A stretch of DNA of 64,000 nucleotides from Clostridia bacterium (GCA_017461625.1 JAFTXJ010000007.1:1-64000); one strand, 5' to 3'; counted from the stretch's first letter, positions 1 to 8,177 are shown. The notes: generated by a model from the sequence alone, not told the origin. Program-made: numbers and translations.

Positions 1-62
1 CTTGCATGTGTTAAGCACGCCGCCAGCGTTCGTCCTGAGCCAGGATCAAACTCTCTAAAAAT
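1..62 (-). rRNA. rrs: 16S ribosomal RNA, 5' end only
   Basis: Read on the minus strand this is the conserved start of bacterial 16S rRNA, with the AGAGTTTGATCCTGGCTCAG segment followed by GACGAACGCTGGCGGCGTG. Only about 60 bases are present; the gene continues beyond the left edge of the window. The exact mature 5' end is inferred from the usual distance to AGAGTTTGATC. Confidence 0.97.
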
Positions 63-270
63 TATATCTAAACACCCATAGGTGTTTAAACCATTCTTAG
101 AGCTTTAATTCGCTCATTCGTCATTGCTGACTTCTTTTTCGTTTCCGAAAATTTACTGTACGGTCAATGTATTTCTACATCAACTTCATTCAAAAAAAAT
201 CTCAGGGTTTTTCTTGTTCATCGTTGTTTAATTTTCAAGGTGCATCCGCTGTCCTCGCGACAGCTTTGCT

Positions 271-299
271 ATCTTAACACATCATTCCTCTTTTGTCAA
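271..299 (-). promoter_or_regulatory. rRNA operon promoter and start of leader
   Basis: On the minus strand TTGACA (294-299) and TAAGAT (271-276) are separated by exactly 17 bases. Just downstream is a GC-rich hairpin (GCTGTC/GACAGC, about 251-266), then an A-rich leader with the CCTTGAAAATTAAACAACG element often seen ahead of Firmicute 16S genes. The leader covers about 63-270 and runs into the 16S start. Confidence 0.85.
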
Positions 300-741
300 C
301 ACTTATTTTTATCCTTTTTTCAACGTGGCCGTGTGTTTCTTGATTGATTTTACCATATATTGAATTTACACAAGTGAAAGATACAATATATGTGGATTTT
401 GCACAAGAAAGAAAGTTGATAGTTTTTTATTTACATCTGCTTCTATTAGCTATAATCATAATTTAATCTTTTTCTGACAATCCCTCAGTCTTTTTCTACG
501 CAAAATCCAGCTCCCTTTACACAAGGGAGCCGATGATAGTCGTAATTTTGACTTTATATAAAAAGCTGGGAGTACTGAGATGCTCTCTTACTTACACCTC
601 ATAGTCACTTCGTACAGTTTTTCTCAGAAGAAGCAACGGACTACTATAATTGATAACTGTTTTTCTATCATTGAATTTTGTAACCCTTTTTTCTGATTCA
701 CATAGTATGTAGTGTAAGACAGAAAGGAGGGGCAAGAGAGT
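300..741. other. Intergenic region without a recognisable gene
   Basis: I see no convincing coding region on either strand. The stretch holds a 9-bp inverted repeat with a 21-base spacer (CATATATTG at 354-362 and CAATATATG at 384-392), the element TTTTGCACAAG at 397-407, and a palindromic repeat at 484-530 described separately. The last part must carry the promoter of the small gene at 742, but I cannot assign a clean -35/-10 pair. Confidence 0.6.
484..530. repeat. Palindromic interspersed repeat, degenerate copy
   Basis: The segment reads like the dispersed repeats of Ruminococcaceae intergenic regions: a CCCTCAGTC start, then an 8-bp hairpin GCTCCCTT (510-517)/AAGGGAGC (523-530) with a TACAC loop. 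There is no U-tract, so it does not look like a simple terminator. Assignment to a repeat family rests on general resemblance; only one copy is in the window. Confidence 0.4.
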
Positions 742-885
742 ATGGGTTGCTGCAATAACTGGATCTGGATCCTTTTAATCATCGTTCTTTTCTGCGGTTG
801 CGATAACGGTTGTTCTTCAAACAACAACTGTGGTTGCGGCTGTAACAACGGCGGTTTGTTTAACAACAATAACTGCGGTTGCTAA
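742..885 (+). CDS. Small Cys/Asn/Gly-rich membrane peptide (47 aa)
   Basis: The ATG follows a very strong SD (AAAGGAGGGG, 723-732), and a strong terminator follows the stop. The peptide starts MGCCNNWIWILLIIVLFCGC: a hydrophobic segment (residues 7-17) and then a tail made almost only of Cys, Asn and Gly with repeated NNNCGCG-type motifs, nine cysteines in all after the N-terminal pair is counted in. No lysine or arginine is present. Similar short Cys-rich membrane peptides occur in sporulating Firmicutes, but I cannot assign a family or function with certainty. It might be a spore-coat or envelope peptide, or a metal-binding one. The expression signals make it likely to be a real gene. Confidence 0.75.
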   Translation: MGCCNNWIWILLIIVLFCGCDNGCSSNNNCGCGCNNGGLFNNNNCGC

Positions 886-905
886 CGGTTAATCCCCCTG
901 ACTGT

Positions 906-941
906 GAGGGCTATGGTAATAACCATAGCCCTCCTTTTTTG
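906..941 (+). terminator. Rho-independent terminator of the small Cys-rich gene
   Basis: A 12-bp stem GAGGGCTATGGT/ACCATAGCCCTC is followed by TTTTTT. It separates the small gene from the apbE-rnf operon. Confidence 0.9.
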
Positions 942-968
942 TTAATTTTTTAACTTGTGCAAAACCCC

Positions 969-1016
969 TTGAACAGTTGCAATAAAAGTTGTAGAATGTT
1001 ATATACAATTGTATAT
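969..1016 (+). promoter_or_regulatory. apbE-rnf operon promoter with palindromic operator candidate
   Basis: TTGAAC (969-974) and TAGAAT (992-997) are spaced by 17 bases. A perfect 16-bp palindrome, ATATACAATTGTATAT (1001-1016), sits exactly where transcription should start. This position suits a repressor site; the repressor is unknown. Confidence 0.7.
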
Positions 1017-1037
1017 ATAATTTTTTAGGTGAATTGA

Positions 1038-2054
1038 ATGAAAAAATCAAATAAGAAAGTTATTTCAATTGTGGCTGTAATTTTATGTGCGGCAATTGTT
1101 ATCGGTCTTGTTTCTTATGACTTTGTGAAAAGCTCACTTTCTGTTGAATCTACCGATATCGCAATGGGCACTGTTATTTCGTTCTCAATCAAAGGTAAGG
1201 ACGCACAAGCCGCTACTGACGAAATTAAAGAATTTATCATCGGTCTGGAAAACTCCTGCCTTTCATGGAGAGTTGAAGAATCTGATGTTTGGCGAATAAA
1301 TTATGGTGCCGGTACCGATGTTTCGGTTTCAACTGAAACTGCAAGCTGGATAGGCAGAGCATTAGATATTTCTGCAGACAGCGAGGGTGCTTTTGACATA
1401 ACAGTAGGCAAGCTCACCCGATTATGGAACATCGGAAGCGGTGAAGAGGTATTGCCCGACAAAGAGACAATCAGCACACTGCTTGATGATGTAGGATACA
1501 AAAAAGTCTTTATCAGTGATACAAGTGTAAAAATTGAAAACTGCCAGGCTATTGACCTTGGTGCTATAGGTAAAGGGGTCGCCTGTGATGTGGCAAAAGA
1601 CTTACTCGATGACTACAGCATTAAAGAGGCTATTATTTCAGTTGGTGGAAGCATACTTGTTTATAATCAGAAAGCTTCTGTTGGAATTGCAGACCCAAGC
1701 AACAGCCAAAAGCATATGGCAACTATTGAAGTTGATAACCAATGCGTTTCTACAAGCGGAGATTACGAAAGATTTTTTGAAGCAGACGGAAAGAAATATC
1801 ATCATATTCTTGACCCTGAAACAGGCTACCCTGCTATTACGGATTTGAGAAGTGTTACGGTAATTTGCGATTCCGGCCTTGATGCTGATGCTCTTTCAAC
1901 AGCCTGTTTCGTTATGGGATACAGAAAAAGTCTTGAGCTTTTAAATAAATATGATGCAGAGGCAGTATTTGTTTTTGACAATAACACAGTAAGTGTTACT
2001 GACGGAATCAAAGATAGCTTCAAACTCACTTCTGATAATTATACGGTGGAATAA
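1038..2054 (+). CDS. apbE: FAD:protein FMN transferase ApbE
   Basis: ApbE-family enzymes use FAD to attach FMN covalently to a threonine of flavoproteins such as RnfG, RnfD and NqrC. This 338-residue protein has an N-terminal hydrophobic export segment (residues 7-27, no lipobox). It then shows the family motifs AMGTVISF, DLGAIGKGVACDVA, GGSIL, and STSGDYER followed by HHILDPETGYPA, which line the FAD and Mg sites. It heads the operon that encodes its expected substrates RnfD and RnfG, and its stop overlaps the next start by one base (TAATG). The product should be membrane-tethered on the outer face, where the RnfG flavin domain lies. Confidence 0.95.
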   Translation: MKKSNKKVISIVAVILCAAIVIGLVSYDFVKSSLSVESTDIAMGTVISFSIKGKDAQAATDEIKEFIIGLENSCLSWRVEESDVWRINYGAGTDVSVSTETASWIGRALDISADSEGAFDITVGKLTRLWNIGSGEEVLPDKETISTLLDDVGYKKVFISDTSVKIENCQAIDLGAIGKGVACDVAKDLLDDYSIKEAIISVGGSILVYNQKASVGIADPSNSQKHMATIEVDNQCVSTSGDYERFFEADGKKYHHILDPETGYPAITDLRSVTVICDSGLDADALSTACFVMGYRKSLELLNKYDAEAVFVFDNNTVSVTDGIKDSFKLTSDNYTVE

Positions 2055-2443
2055 TGAAAAAGATTAAACTTTTCAGCAGATATGATTTATTGGTTTTAAT
2101 TGTAATAAGTGCTTTAGCGATTATTTTGCTTATACCTAACTTGTTTACGAGCGACACACTCACAGCAACCATCAGCGTTGACGGTGAAATTGTTGAAAGT
2201 GTGGATTTAAGCAAAGCTGCAGGTTTCAGAGAAATTAAGATTCAAAGTGACCCTGCAGTTAAAGTCAGAATTGAAAACGGCCGAATTTGTGTTATTGAAG
2301 CCGAGTGTGAAGACAAGCTTTGTGTTAACTGCGGTTGGCTCGAAACTGACGGAGCAATGGCAGTTTGCCTGCCTGCTAAAGTGGTTGTAAGCGTTGACGG
2401 CAAAAACGCAGACACCGAATCTCCCGATGTCATCACATATTAA
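2054..2443 (+). CDS. NusG domain II-containing membrane-anchored protein
   Basis: This 129-residue protein has one N-terminal transmembrane segment (about residues 11-28) and a small beta-rich domain with VDGEIVESVDLS and a Cys-rich piece, CEDKLCVNCGW, followed by AVCLPAKVVV. This is the pattern of the NusG domain II family (PF07009), which in Clostridia commonly stands beside ApbE and Rnf or Gx-transporter genes. It is not the transcription factor NusG. The conserved cysteines suggest a redox or cofactor role at the outer face of the membrane, but the function is not established. It is translationally coupled to apbE. Confidence 0.85.
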   Translation: MKKIKLFSRYDLLVLIVISALAIILLIPNLFTSDTLTATISVDGEIVESVDLSKAAGFREIKIQSDPAVKVRIENGRICVIEAECEDKLCVNCGWLETDGAMAVCLPAKVVVSVDGKNADTESPDVITY

Positions 2444-2465
2444 CGGAACAATCAAAGGATAAATT

Positions 2466-2999
2466 ATGAAAACAAAAACTTTTACTCAAAACCTTGCTCT
2501 GGTCGGGATTCTTTCAGCGCAGGCAATAGCGTTATCTTATCTTGAGAGCCTGATTCCGGCTATCCCGGGCTTTCCTCCCGGAGCAAAACCGGGGCTTTCA
2601 AATATAGTAACCATGTTCTCTGCCGGAGCATTAGGAATATGGCAAACGATTTATATCACGTTTGCCAAAGCAATTTTTGCAGGAGTAACAAGAGGTCTGA
2701 CTGCATTTTTAACAAGCCTTGCAGGCGGGCTTTTAAGCACAGTAGTTGCACTGATTCTTCTGCAAAATAAAAATAACAAATTAGGCTATGTAGGCATCGG
2801 CATTATATGTGCCGTCTGCCATAATATAGGTCAGCTTTGTGTGGCTTGTTTTATTTCGGGCACACCTGAGCTGTTTACAAGTTACGGTCCGTTTTTGCTT
2901 CTTGCAGCGGGTGTAACAGGATTTCTGACAGGCACAATACTCAAATATGTTATGCCTGCTTTAGAAAAGCAAATGAAGTTTATAATTAAATCTAAATAA
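2466..2999 (+). CDS. Gx transporter family / heptaprenyl-diphosphate-synthase component I-like membrane protein
   Basis: This 177-residue protein is mostly hydrophobic, with about five membrane segments, and has the family signature PGFPPGAKPGLSNIVTMFSA near residue 35. Members of PF07456 are often annotated as heptaprenyl diphosphate synthase component I, but the polytopic, ECF-S-like topology and the constant linkage with ApbE and NusG-II proteins fit a small transporter or membrane partner better. It lies 22 bases after the NusG-II gene and 13 bases before rnfC, so it is clearly part of the operon. The substrate is unknown. Confidence 0.8.
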   Translation: MKTKTFTQNLALVGILSAQAIALSYLESLIPAIPGFPPGAKPGLSNIVTMFSAGALGIWQTIYITFAKAIFAGVTRGLTAFLTSLAGGLLSTVVALILLQNKNNKLGYVGIGIICAVCHNIGQLCVACFISGTPELFTSYGPFLLLAAGVTGFLTGTILKYVMPALEKQMKFIIKSK

Positions 3000-3012
3000 A
3001 GGGGTTGAATAA

Positions 3013-4365
3013 ATGAGCAAAGTCAAAGTCAGCGGAGTGCTTAAGGCTGTTGTTAAAGGCCGTGGCGGTGTTAAGGTTGACCACAGAAAAAACACTGCAG
3101 AGCTTGAGATTGTGAACATGCCTGCTCCGAAACAGGTTATTTTGCCAATGTCACAACACATCGGTGCACCATGCACACCCACGGTTAAAGTGGGCGACAC
3201 AGTAAGTGTGGGTCAGGTTATCGGTGACAGTGACAAATTCATCAGCGCTCCCATTCACGCAAGTGTATCGGGCACAGTCAAAGCCATCGGTAATGTTGCA
3301 TTACCAAACGGCTCGGTTGTTCAGGGTGTTACCATTGAATCAGACGGTGAAATGAGAATCCACGAAGATATCAAACCACCAAAGGTTGATACTCTTGAAG
3401 AATTTATCAAAGCCGTTCGTGATTCGGGTCTCGTCGGCTTAGGTGGTGCAGGTTTCCCTGCTCATGTTAAACTCAATGTTCCTAAAGACAAAAAGGTTGA
3501 CACACTCATCATAAATGCAGCTGAGTGCGAACCATATATTACGGTTGACTACCGTGAGTGTATCGAAAATTCATGGGATATTCTTTCGGGCATTCATATT
3601 ATCAAAGACTTCCTCGGTATTAATAATGTTGTTATTGCTATTGAAAACAACAAACCAAAAGCATTTGAAATGCTTAAAAGAATTGCAGACTCTGACAATT
3701 ATTCAGGTGATGCAATCAAAATTATGGAGCTTGAATCCAAATATCCTCAAGGTGCTGAAAAAGTTATGGTACTTTCTGCAACAGGTCGTAAGGTTCCTCC
3801 CGGAAAGTTACCGGCAGATGTTGGTTGCTTGCTAATGAACGTAACATCTGTTGCCTATATTGCAAAATATTTAAAAACTGGTATGCCTCTTGTCAGCCGT
3901 GCATTAACAGTTGACGGTTCAGCAATTGCCGAACCCAAAAATGTAAGAGTTCCTTTAGGTACAAATATTTCAGAGATTATTGAATTCTGTGGCGGTTTTA
4001 AAGAAGAGCCTCACAAGATTATCACAGGCGGTCCTATGATGGGTCTTTCCATTGTAAGCACTGACCTTCCTGTTTCAAAAAGCAACAACGCTATTCTCGC
4101 ATTCACCGAAAAGGATGCAGCTTTAACCAAAGAAAGTGCTTGTATCCGTTGCGGAAGATGTGCAACAGCCTGCCCGATGAGCCTTATGCCTACAGTTATT
4201 GTTCGCCACGCAAAAGCAGGCGATGCAGAAGCTGTTGAAAAAGCAGGCGTTATGGTATGTATGGAATGTGGTAGTTGCTCATACTCATGCCCTGCAAAGA
4301 AACCACTTGTTCAGAATATGAGAGCAGCTAAAGCATTAGTCAGAGAGGCAGGTGCCAAAAAATGA
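3013..4365 (+). CDS. rnfC: Rnf complex subunit RnfC (ferredoxin:NAD+ oxidoreductase)
   Basis: RnfC is the cytoplasmic NADH/FMN-binding subunit of the ion-translocating ferredoxin:NAD+ oxidoreductase. The 450-residue protein has a biotinyl-lipoyl-like N-terminal domain, then the NuoF-like nucleotide region beginning SGLVGLGGAGFPAHVK (about 132), and two [4Fe-4S] clusters near the C-terminus: CIRCGRCATACP and CMECGSCSYSCP. The length is normal for clostridial RnfC. A good SD (AAAGGGG) precedes the ATG. The stop overlaps the rnfD start by four bases. Confidence 0.97.
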   Translation: MSKVKVSGVLKAVVKGRGGVKVDHRKNTAELEIVNMPAPKQVILPMSQHIGAPCTPTVKVGDTVSVGQVIGDSDKFISAPIHASVSGTVKAIGNVALPNGSVVQGVTIESDGEMRIHEDIKPPKVDTLEEFIKAVRDSGLVGLGGAGFPAHVKLNVPKDKKVDTLIINAAECEPYITVDYRECIENSWDILSGIHIIKDFLGINNVVIAIENNKPKAFEMLKRIADSDNYSGDAIKIMELESKYPQGAEKVMVLSATGRKVPPGKLPADVGCLLMNVTSVAYIAKYLKTGMPLVSRALTVDGSAIAEPKNVRVPLGTNISEIIEFCGGFKEEPHKIITGGPMMGLSIVSTDLPVSKSNNAILAFTEKDAALTKESACIRCGRCATACPMSLMPTVIVRHAKAGDAEAVEKAGVMVCMECGSCSYSCPAKKPLVQNMRAAKALVREAGAKK

Positions 4366-5357
4366 TAGAAATTAAAAATAAGCTTAACGTCAGCGCATCA
4401 CCTCACGTTAAGTCACCCAAAACAGTTACGGGCATTATGCTCGACGTTATCATCGCTTTATGCCCTGCACTTATTGCTTCAGTTTTTCTTTTCGGACCTC
4501 AGGCACTGGCAGTTACCGCTGTTTGCGTAGGCACTTGTGTATTGAGTGAATTTGTAGCCCGCAAAGTTATGAAGCGTGATAATACAATATGTGATCTGAG
4601 TGCAATCGTAACAGGTTTACTTCTCGCTTTCAATCTGCCTTCAACCATTCCTTTATGGATGGCTGCTGTGGGTAGCGTTGTATCAATAGTTGTAGTTAAG
4701 CAGTTCTTTGGCGGAATCGGTCAGAATTTTGTTAACCCTGCCCTTGCCGGAAGAATTATTCTTCTCACCTCTTTCCCAACAGCTATGGCAACCTGGGCAA
4801 AGCCACTTTCGTGGAAGGCTGAAGCAACCACAACCGCTTCTCCCCTTGCAGCTATGTATAACGAAGCAGGTGAATTTACTGCAGAAAATCTCCCCTCACT
4901 TACCGATATGCTTATCGGTAACCGAGCAGGTTGTTTAGGTGAAGTTTGTGCAATTGCTTTGATTTTAGGCGGACTTTATCTTGTTATCAGAAAAGTTATT
5001 TCTCCTGCGATCCCTCTTGCTTTTGTTGCAACGGTTGCCGTGTTTATGGCAGTTGCAGGCGGATTTAACATGGAATATGTTGCTTATCAGCTTTTAAGCG
5101 GCGGTCTCCTTATCGGTGCAATCTTCATGGCTACCGACTACACAACATCCCCTATCAGCCTCAAGGGCAAAATTATTTTCGGTATCGGTTGTGGTCTTAT
5201 AACATCACTTATCAGATTTTACGGCAACCTCCCCGAAGGTGTAAGCTTTGCTATTGTAATTATGAACATTCTTGTTTCTCATATTGAAAGACTTACAGCT
5301 CCAAAGCCCTTTGGCACAAAAAAAGAAAAGAAATCAAAGGAGGTTAAATCAGCATGA
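4362..5357 (+). CDS. rnfD: Rnf complex membrane subunit RnfD
   Basis: RnfD is an integral membrane subunit carrying a covalently bound FMN. This 331-residue protein has about eight to ten membrane helices and typical motifs, including FFGGIGQNFVNPALAGRI and ATDYTTSPIS. The Thr-rich stretch EATTTASPLAAMYNE (about 150-165) lies where RnfD/NqrB proteins carry the flavinylated threonine. Its start overlaps the rnfC stop (ATGA) and its own stop overlaps the rnfG start, indicating translational coupling. Confidence 0.97.
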   Translation: MIEIKNKLNVSASPHVKSPKTVTGIMLDVIIALCPALIASVFLFGPQALAVTAVCVGTCVLSEFVARKVMKRDNTICDLSAIVTGLLLAFNLPSTIPLWMAAVGSVVSIVVVKQFFGGIGQNFVNPALAGRIILLTSFPTAMATWAKPLSWKAEATTTASPLAAMYNEAGEFTAENLPSLTDMLIGNRAGCLGEVCAIALILGGLYLVIRKVISPAIPLAFVATVAVFMAVAGGFNMEYVAYQLLSGGLLIGAIFMATDYTTSPISLKGKIIFGIGCGLITSLIRFYGNLPEGVSFAIVIMNILVSHIERLTAPKPFGTKKEKKSKEVKSA

Positions 5358-5935
5358 AAAAAGCTATTTTAATCCCCACGATTTCATTATTTATTATCTG
5401 CCTTTGTGCAACGTTCCTTCTTGGTCTTGTTAATGACATCACAAAAGATAAAATTGCGCAGAATGCAGTTGAAACAGAAATGAACAGCCGTAAGGTCGTT
5501 ATGGCTGATGCCGAAGATTTCGGTGAAAAGGTTGAAGGTAACCACATCTTTGAGGGTGTTGAATCTCCATACAACTATGTTGAAGCATACGACAAAGACG
5601 GAAAATTAATAGGTTACGTTTTTGTTACTCAGTCAACAGGTTACGGCGGAGCAATCAGCACAATGACCGGTGTTGACACCCAAGGTAAGGTTACAGGCGT
5701 TGAATTTCTTCAGATCAATGAAACAGTCGGTCTCGGTATGAACGCAACTAAAGATTCATTCAAAGACCAGTTTAAAGGTCTTTCAGGTGTAATCGGTGTT
5801 AATAAGAACGAAAGCACTGAAACCGAAGTTAAAGCACTCACAGGTGCAACAATCACATCAAAGGCTGCCGCCAAAGGTGTAAATATTGCACTTGATGTTT
5901 TCGAAAGCATTTCAGGAGGTGAGAACAATGGCTGA
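5354..5935 (+). CDS. rnfG: Rnf complex subunit RnfG (FMN-binding)
   Basis: RnfG is an extracytoplasmic flavoprotein anchored by one N-terminal helix (residues 5-25). The FMN-binding domain includes GYGGAISTMTGVD and ends with the flavinylation motif LTGATITSKA near residue 162, where ApbE links FMN to the threonine of TGAT. The length (193 aa) is normal. The coding end overlaps the SD and start of rnfE. Confidence 0.97.
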   Translation: MKKAILIPTISLFIICLCATFLLGLVNDITKDKIAQNAVETEMNSRKVVMADAEDFGEKVEGNHIFEGVESPYNYVEAYDKDGKLIGYVFVTQSTGYGGAISTMTGVDTQGKVTGVEFLQINETVGLGMNATKDSFKDQFKGLSGVIGVNKNESTETEVKALTGATITSKAAAKGVNIALDVFESISGGENNG

Positions 5936-6668
5936 AAAGAAAACATTCCGTCAGGAATTTACTAAAGGCTTAATCAAAGAGAACCCCGTTCTCCGCCTTG
6001 TTCTCGGCACCTGCCCCACTCTCGCAGTTACAACATCTGTTATGAGTGCTGTGGGTATGGGTGCTTCTGCAACAGCAGTTCTTGTTTGCTCCAACATTGC
6101 GATTTCCCTTTTAAGGAAAGTTATTCCTTCAAAGGTACGTATTCCTGCATACATTGTTATTATTGCTTCCTTCGTTACAGTTGTTCAGATGGTAGTTAAA
6201 GCATTTATGCCTGAGCTTGACCAGCAGCTTGGTGTTTACCTTCCGTTGATTGTTGTTAACTGCATCATCCTCGGCAGAGCCGAAGCCTTTGCAGGTAAAA
6301 ACCCTGTTTTAGCTTCTGCTGTTGACGGCTTGGGAATGGGTGTCGGCTTTACATTGGCTCTTTTCTGCATGGGATTTATCCGTGAGCTTTTGGGAAGCGG
6401 AACTTTCCTTTCAGGCATTGCCGGCATCAACGGCGGTAACGGAATTGCCGTTCCATTCCTCAATGAAAATCCAATGTTGATTTTTGTTCTTGCTCCCGGC
6501 GGATTCTTCGTTTTCGGTTTACTTATGGCTCTTGCCAATAAAATTGCTGAAGGCAAAGGACTTCCCAAAGCTGAGCTTCACGGCTGTGAAAATTGCCCCA
6601 TGGCTAAGTCCTGCACAATTATTCACAAAGAAGAATGCAAATCAAATGAGGAGGTGGCAAGTAAATGA
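5928..6668 (+). CDS. rnfE: Rnf complex membrane subunit RnfE
   Basis: RnfE is one of the two homologous six-helix core subunits of Rnf. The 246-residue form starting MAEKKTFRQEF is chosen because a strong SD (AGGAGGTGAG) lies just upstream; an in-frame ATG at 5886 would add 14 residues with no SD. Motifs include LVLGTCPTLAVTTS near the N-terminus and GRAEAFAGKNP. A Cys-rich tail (CENCPMAKSC, near 225) follows the last helix, as in other clostridial RnfE. The stop overlaps rnfA by four bases. Confidence 0.96.
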   Translation: MAEKKTFRQEFTKGLIKENPVLRLVLGTCPTLAVTTSVMSAVGMGASATAVLVCSNIAISLLRKVIPSKVRIPAYIVIIASFVTVVQMVVKAFMPELDQQLGVYLPLIVVNCIILGRAEAFAGKNPVLASAVDGLGMGVGFTLALFCMGFIRELLGSGTFLSGIAGINGGNGIAVPFLNENPMLIFVLAPGGFFVFGLLMALANKIAEGKGLPKAELHGCENCPMAKSCTIIHKEECKSNEEVASK

Positions 6669-7279
6669 GTTACTCAAAAGAGCTTATTTCAATCCTCATA
6701 ACTTATATTCTTACCCAGAACTTTATTCTCGCAAAGTTCCTTGGTATCTGCCCATTCTTAGGTGTTTCTAAAAAGCTTAATACAGCAATGGGAATGTCGG
6801 CGGCAGTTATTTTTGTTATCCTTATTTCAACTGCCATCACCTACCCCATTTACAACCTGCTCGTTCATTTCGGGCTTGAATATCTTGAAACAATCGTTTT
6901 TATCCTTGTTATTGCAGCCCTTGTTCAGCTTGTTGAAACAGCTATGAAAAAGTATATGCCCCCTCTGTATAACGCATTGGGTATTTACCTGCCCCTTATC
7001 ACAACAAACTGTGCTGTTCTTGGCGTTGTTCTTCTCAACATTGACACAAACGGCTACAGCGGAACAATGGAAAACTTCGGCAGAGCTATGATGTGCTCTC
7101 TCGGTGCAGGTCTTGGCTTTATGCTTGCAATGGTTATGTTTGCAGGGGTTCGTTCAAGGCTTGAATCCTGCGACATACCCAAGTTCCTCAGAGGACTTCC
7201 TATCACTCTTATTGCAGCTTCACTCACTTCTCTTTCATTTCTCGGCTTTGCTGGTCTTGTTGAGAATATGTTCGCTTAA
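6665..7279 (+). CDS. rnfA: Rnf complex membrane subunit RnfA
   Basis: RnfA is the second core six-helix subunit, homologous to RnfE with inverted topology. The 204-residue sequence contains QNFILAKFLGICPFLGVSK and LPLITTNCAVLGVVLL. The cysteines CP and NC in these segments match those that coordinate the membrane-embedded Fe-S centre between RnfA and RnfE. It is preceded by AGGAGGTGG and followed 14 bases later by rnfB. Confidence 0.97.
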   Translation: MSYSKELISILITYILTQNFILAKFLGICPFLGVSKKLNTAMGMSAAVIFVILISTAITYPIYNLLVHFGLEYLETIVFILVIAALVQLVETAMKKYMPPLYNALGIYLPLITTNCAVLGVVLLNIDTNGYSGTMENFGRAMMCSLGAGLGFMLAMVMFAGVRSRLESCDIPKFLRGLPITLIAASLTSLSFLGFAGLVENMFA

Positions 7280-7293
7280 AGGAGGTAAAGACG

Positions 7294-8103
7294 ATGGATT
7301 TTACATCTATTCTTATAGCAGTTGCTATCGTAGCAGGTCTCGGACTTTTACTTGGTCTTTGCCTTGCAGTTGCCTCCATTGTTATGGCAGTGCCAGTTGA
7401 TAAAAAGGCTGAGGAAATCCGTGAATGCCTCCCCGGTGCAAACTGTGGTGCCTGCGGATTTTCTGGCTGTGACGGTTATGCCGCTGCCCTTTCAAAAGGC
7501 GTTACCAAAAACACCACTCTTTGTGCTCCGGGCGGCAACGATGTTTCACAAGAAATTGCTCGTATTGCAGGCTTAGAGGCCGGCACAGTTAAGCCTATGG
7601 CGGCCGTTGTGCTCTGCCAGGGTATCAAATCAAACTGTGACTATAAAATGGTTTATCAGGGCATTGAATCCTGCAAAATGGCAAAGCAGCTTTTCGGTGG
7701 TCCAAAAGAATGCATCTATGGTTGTATCGGATATGGCGACTGTGTAAAGGCTTGCCCTTATGACGCTATTCACATCTGCGACGGTGTCGCAAGAATCAAC
7801 CCCCTTGCTTGCCGTGCTTGTAAGCAGTGCGTTAAAGTTTGCCCCAATTCACTTATTAAAATGTTGCCGCTTCACGAAACAAAAGCCGCTGTTCTTTGTG
7901 CCAATAAAGATAAGGGTGCTGTTACTCGTAAGGAGTGCAAAACAGGCTGTATCGGTTGTATGAAGTGCGTTAAAACCTGTGAGTTTGAGGCAATTAAAGT
8001 TGAAAACTTCTGCGCTAAAATTGACTCAACCAAATGCACCGGCTGCGGAAAGTGTGCTGAGGGTTGTCCCACAAACGCAATTCAGCTTATCACACTTAAA
8101 TAA
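7294..8103 (+). CDS. rnfB: Rnf complex ferredoxin-type subunit RnfB
   Basis: RnfB receives electrons from ferredoxin. The 269-residue protein has one N-terminal membrane helix (residues 4-28), the four-Cys domain beginning LPGANCGACGFSGCDGYAAA (about 46-65), and several ferredoxin repeats with CxxCxxCxxxC patterns: CIGYGDCVKACP, CRACKQCVKVCP, CIGCMKCVKTC and CTGCGKCAEGCP. It closes the operon; a terminator hairpin follows. Confidence 0.97.
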   Translation: MDFTSILIAVAIVAGLGLLLGLCLAVASIVMAVPVDKKAEEIRECLPGANCGACGFSGCDGYAAALSKGVTKNTTLCAPGGNDVSQEIARIAGLEAGTVKPMAAVVLCQGIKSNCDYKMVYQGIESCKMAKQLFGGPKECIYGCIGYGDCVKACPYDAIHICDGVARINPLACRACKQCVKVCPNSLIKMLPLHETKAAVLCANKDKGAVTRKECKTGCIGCMKCVKTCEFEAIKVENFCAKIDSTKCTGCGKCAEGCPTNAIQLITLK

Positions 8104-8109
8104 CACAAC

Positions 8110-8146
8110 AAAGACCTTGATTTTAAATCAGGGTCTTTAAATTTTG
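8110..8146 (+). terminator. Terminator of the rnf operon
   Basis: AAAGACC plus TGATTT pair with AAATCA plus GGTCTTT, with one unpaired base on each side, followed by a short T-rich run. The stem is long; the U-tract is modest. Confidence 0.75.
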
Positions 8147-8148
8147 CC

Positions 8149-8177
8149 TTGACAGCATATTATGCTTATGTTATAAT
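8149..8177 (+). promoter_or_regulatory. Promoter of scfA
   Basis: TTGACA (8149-8154) and TATAAT (8172-8177) match consensus perfectly with a 17-base spacer, about 60 bases ahead of the SCIFF peptide start. Confidence 0.92.

Noticed and set aside
510..530. Hairpin as a terminator of an upstream gene
   Set aside because: No upstream plus-strand gene and no U-tract.
397..964. Insertion sequence around the small Cys-rich gene
   Set aside because: The short inverted elements are present, but there is no transposase and no target-site duplication that I can see; kept only as a low-interest finding.
942..1037. FMN riboswitch ahead of apbE-rnf
   Set aside because: The space is too short and lacks the RFN element's conserved stems.
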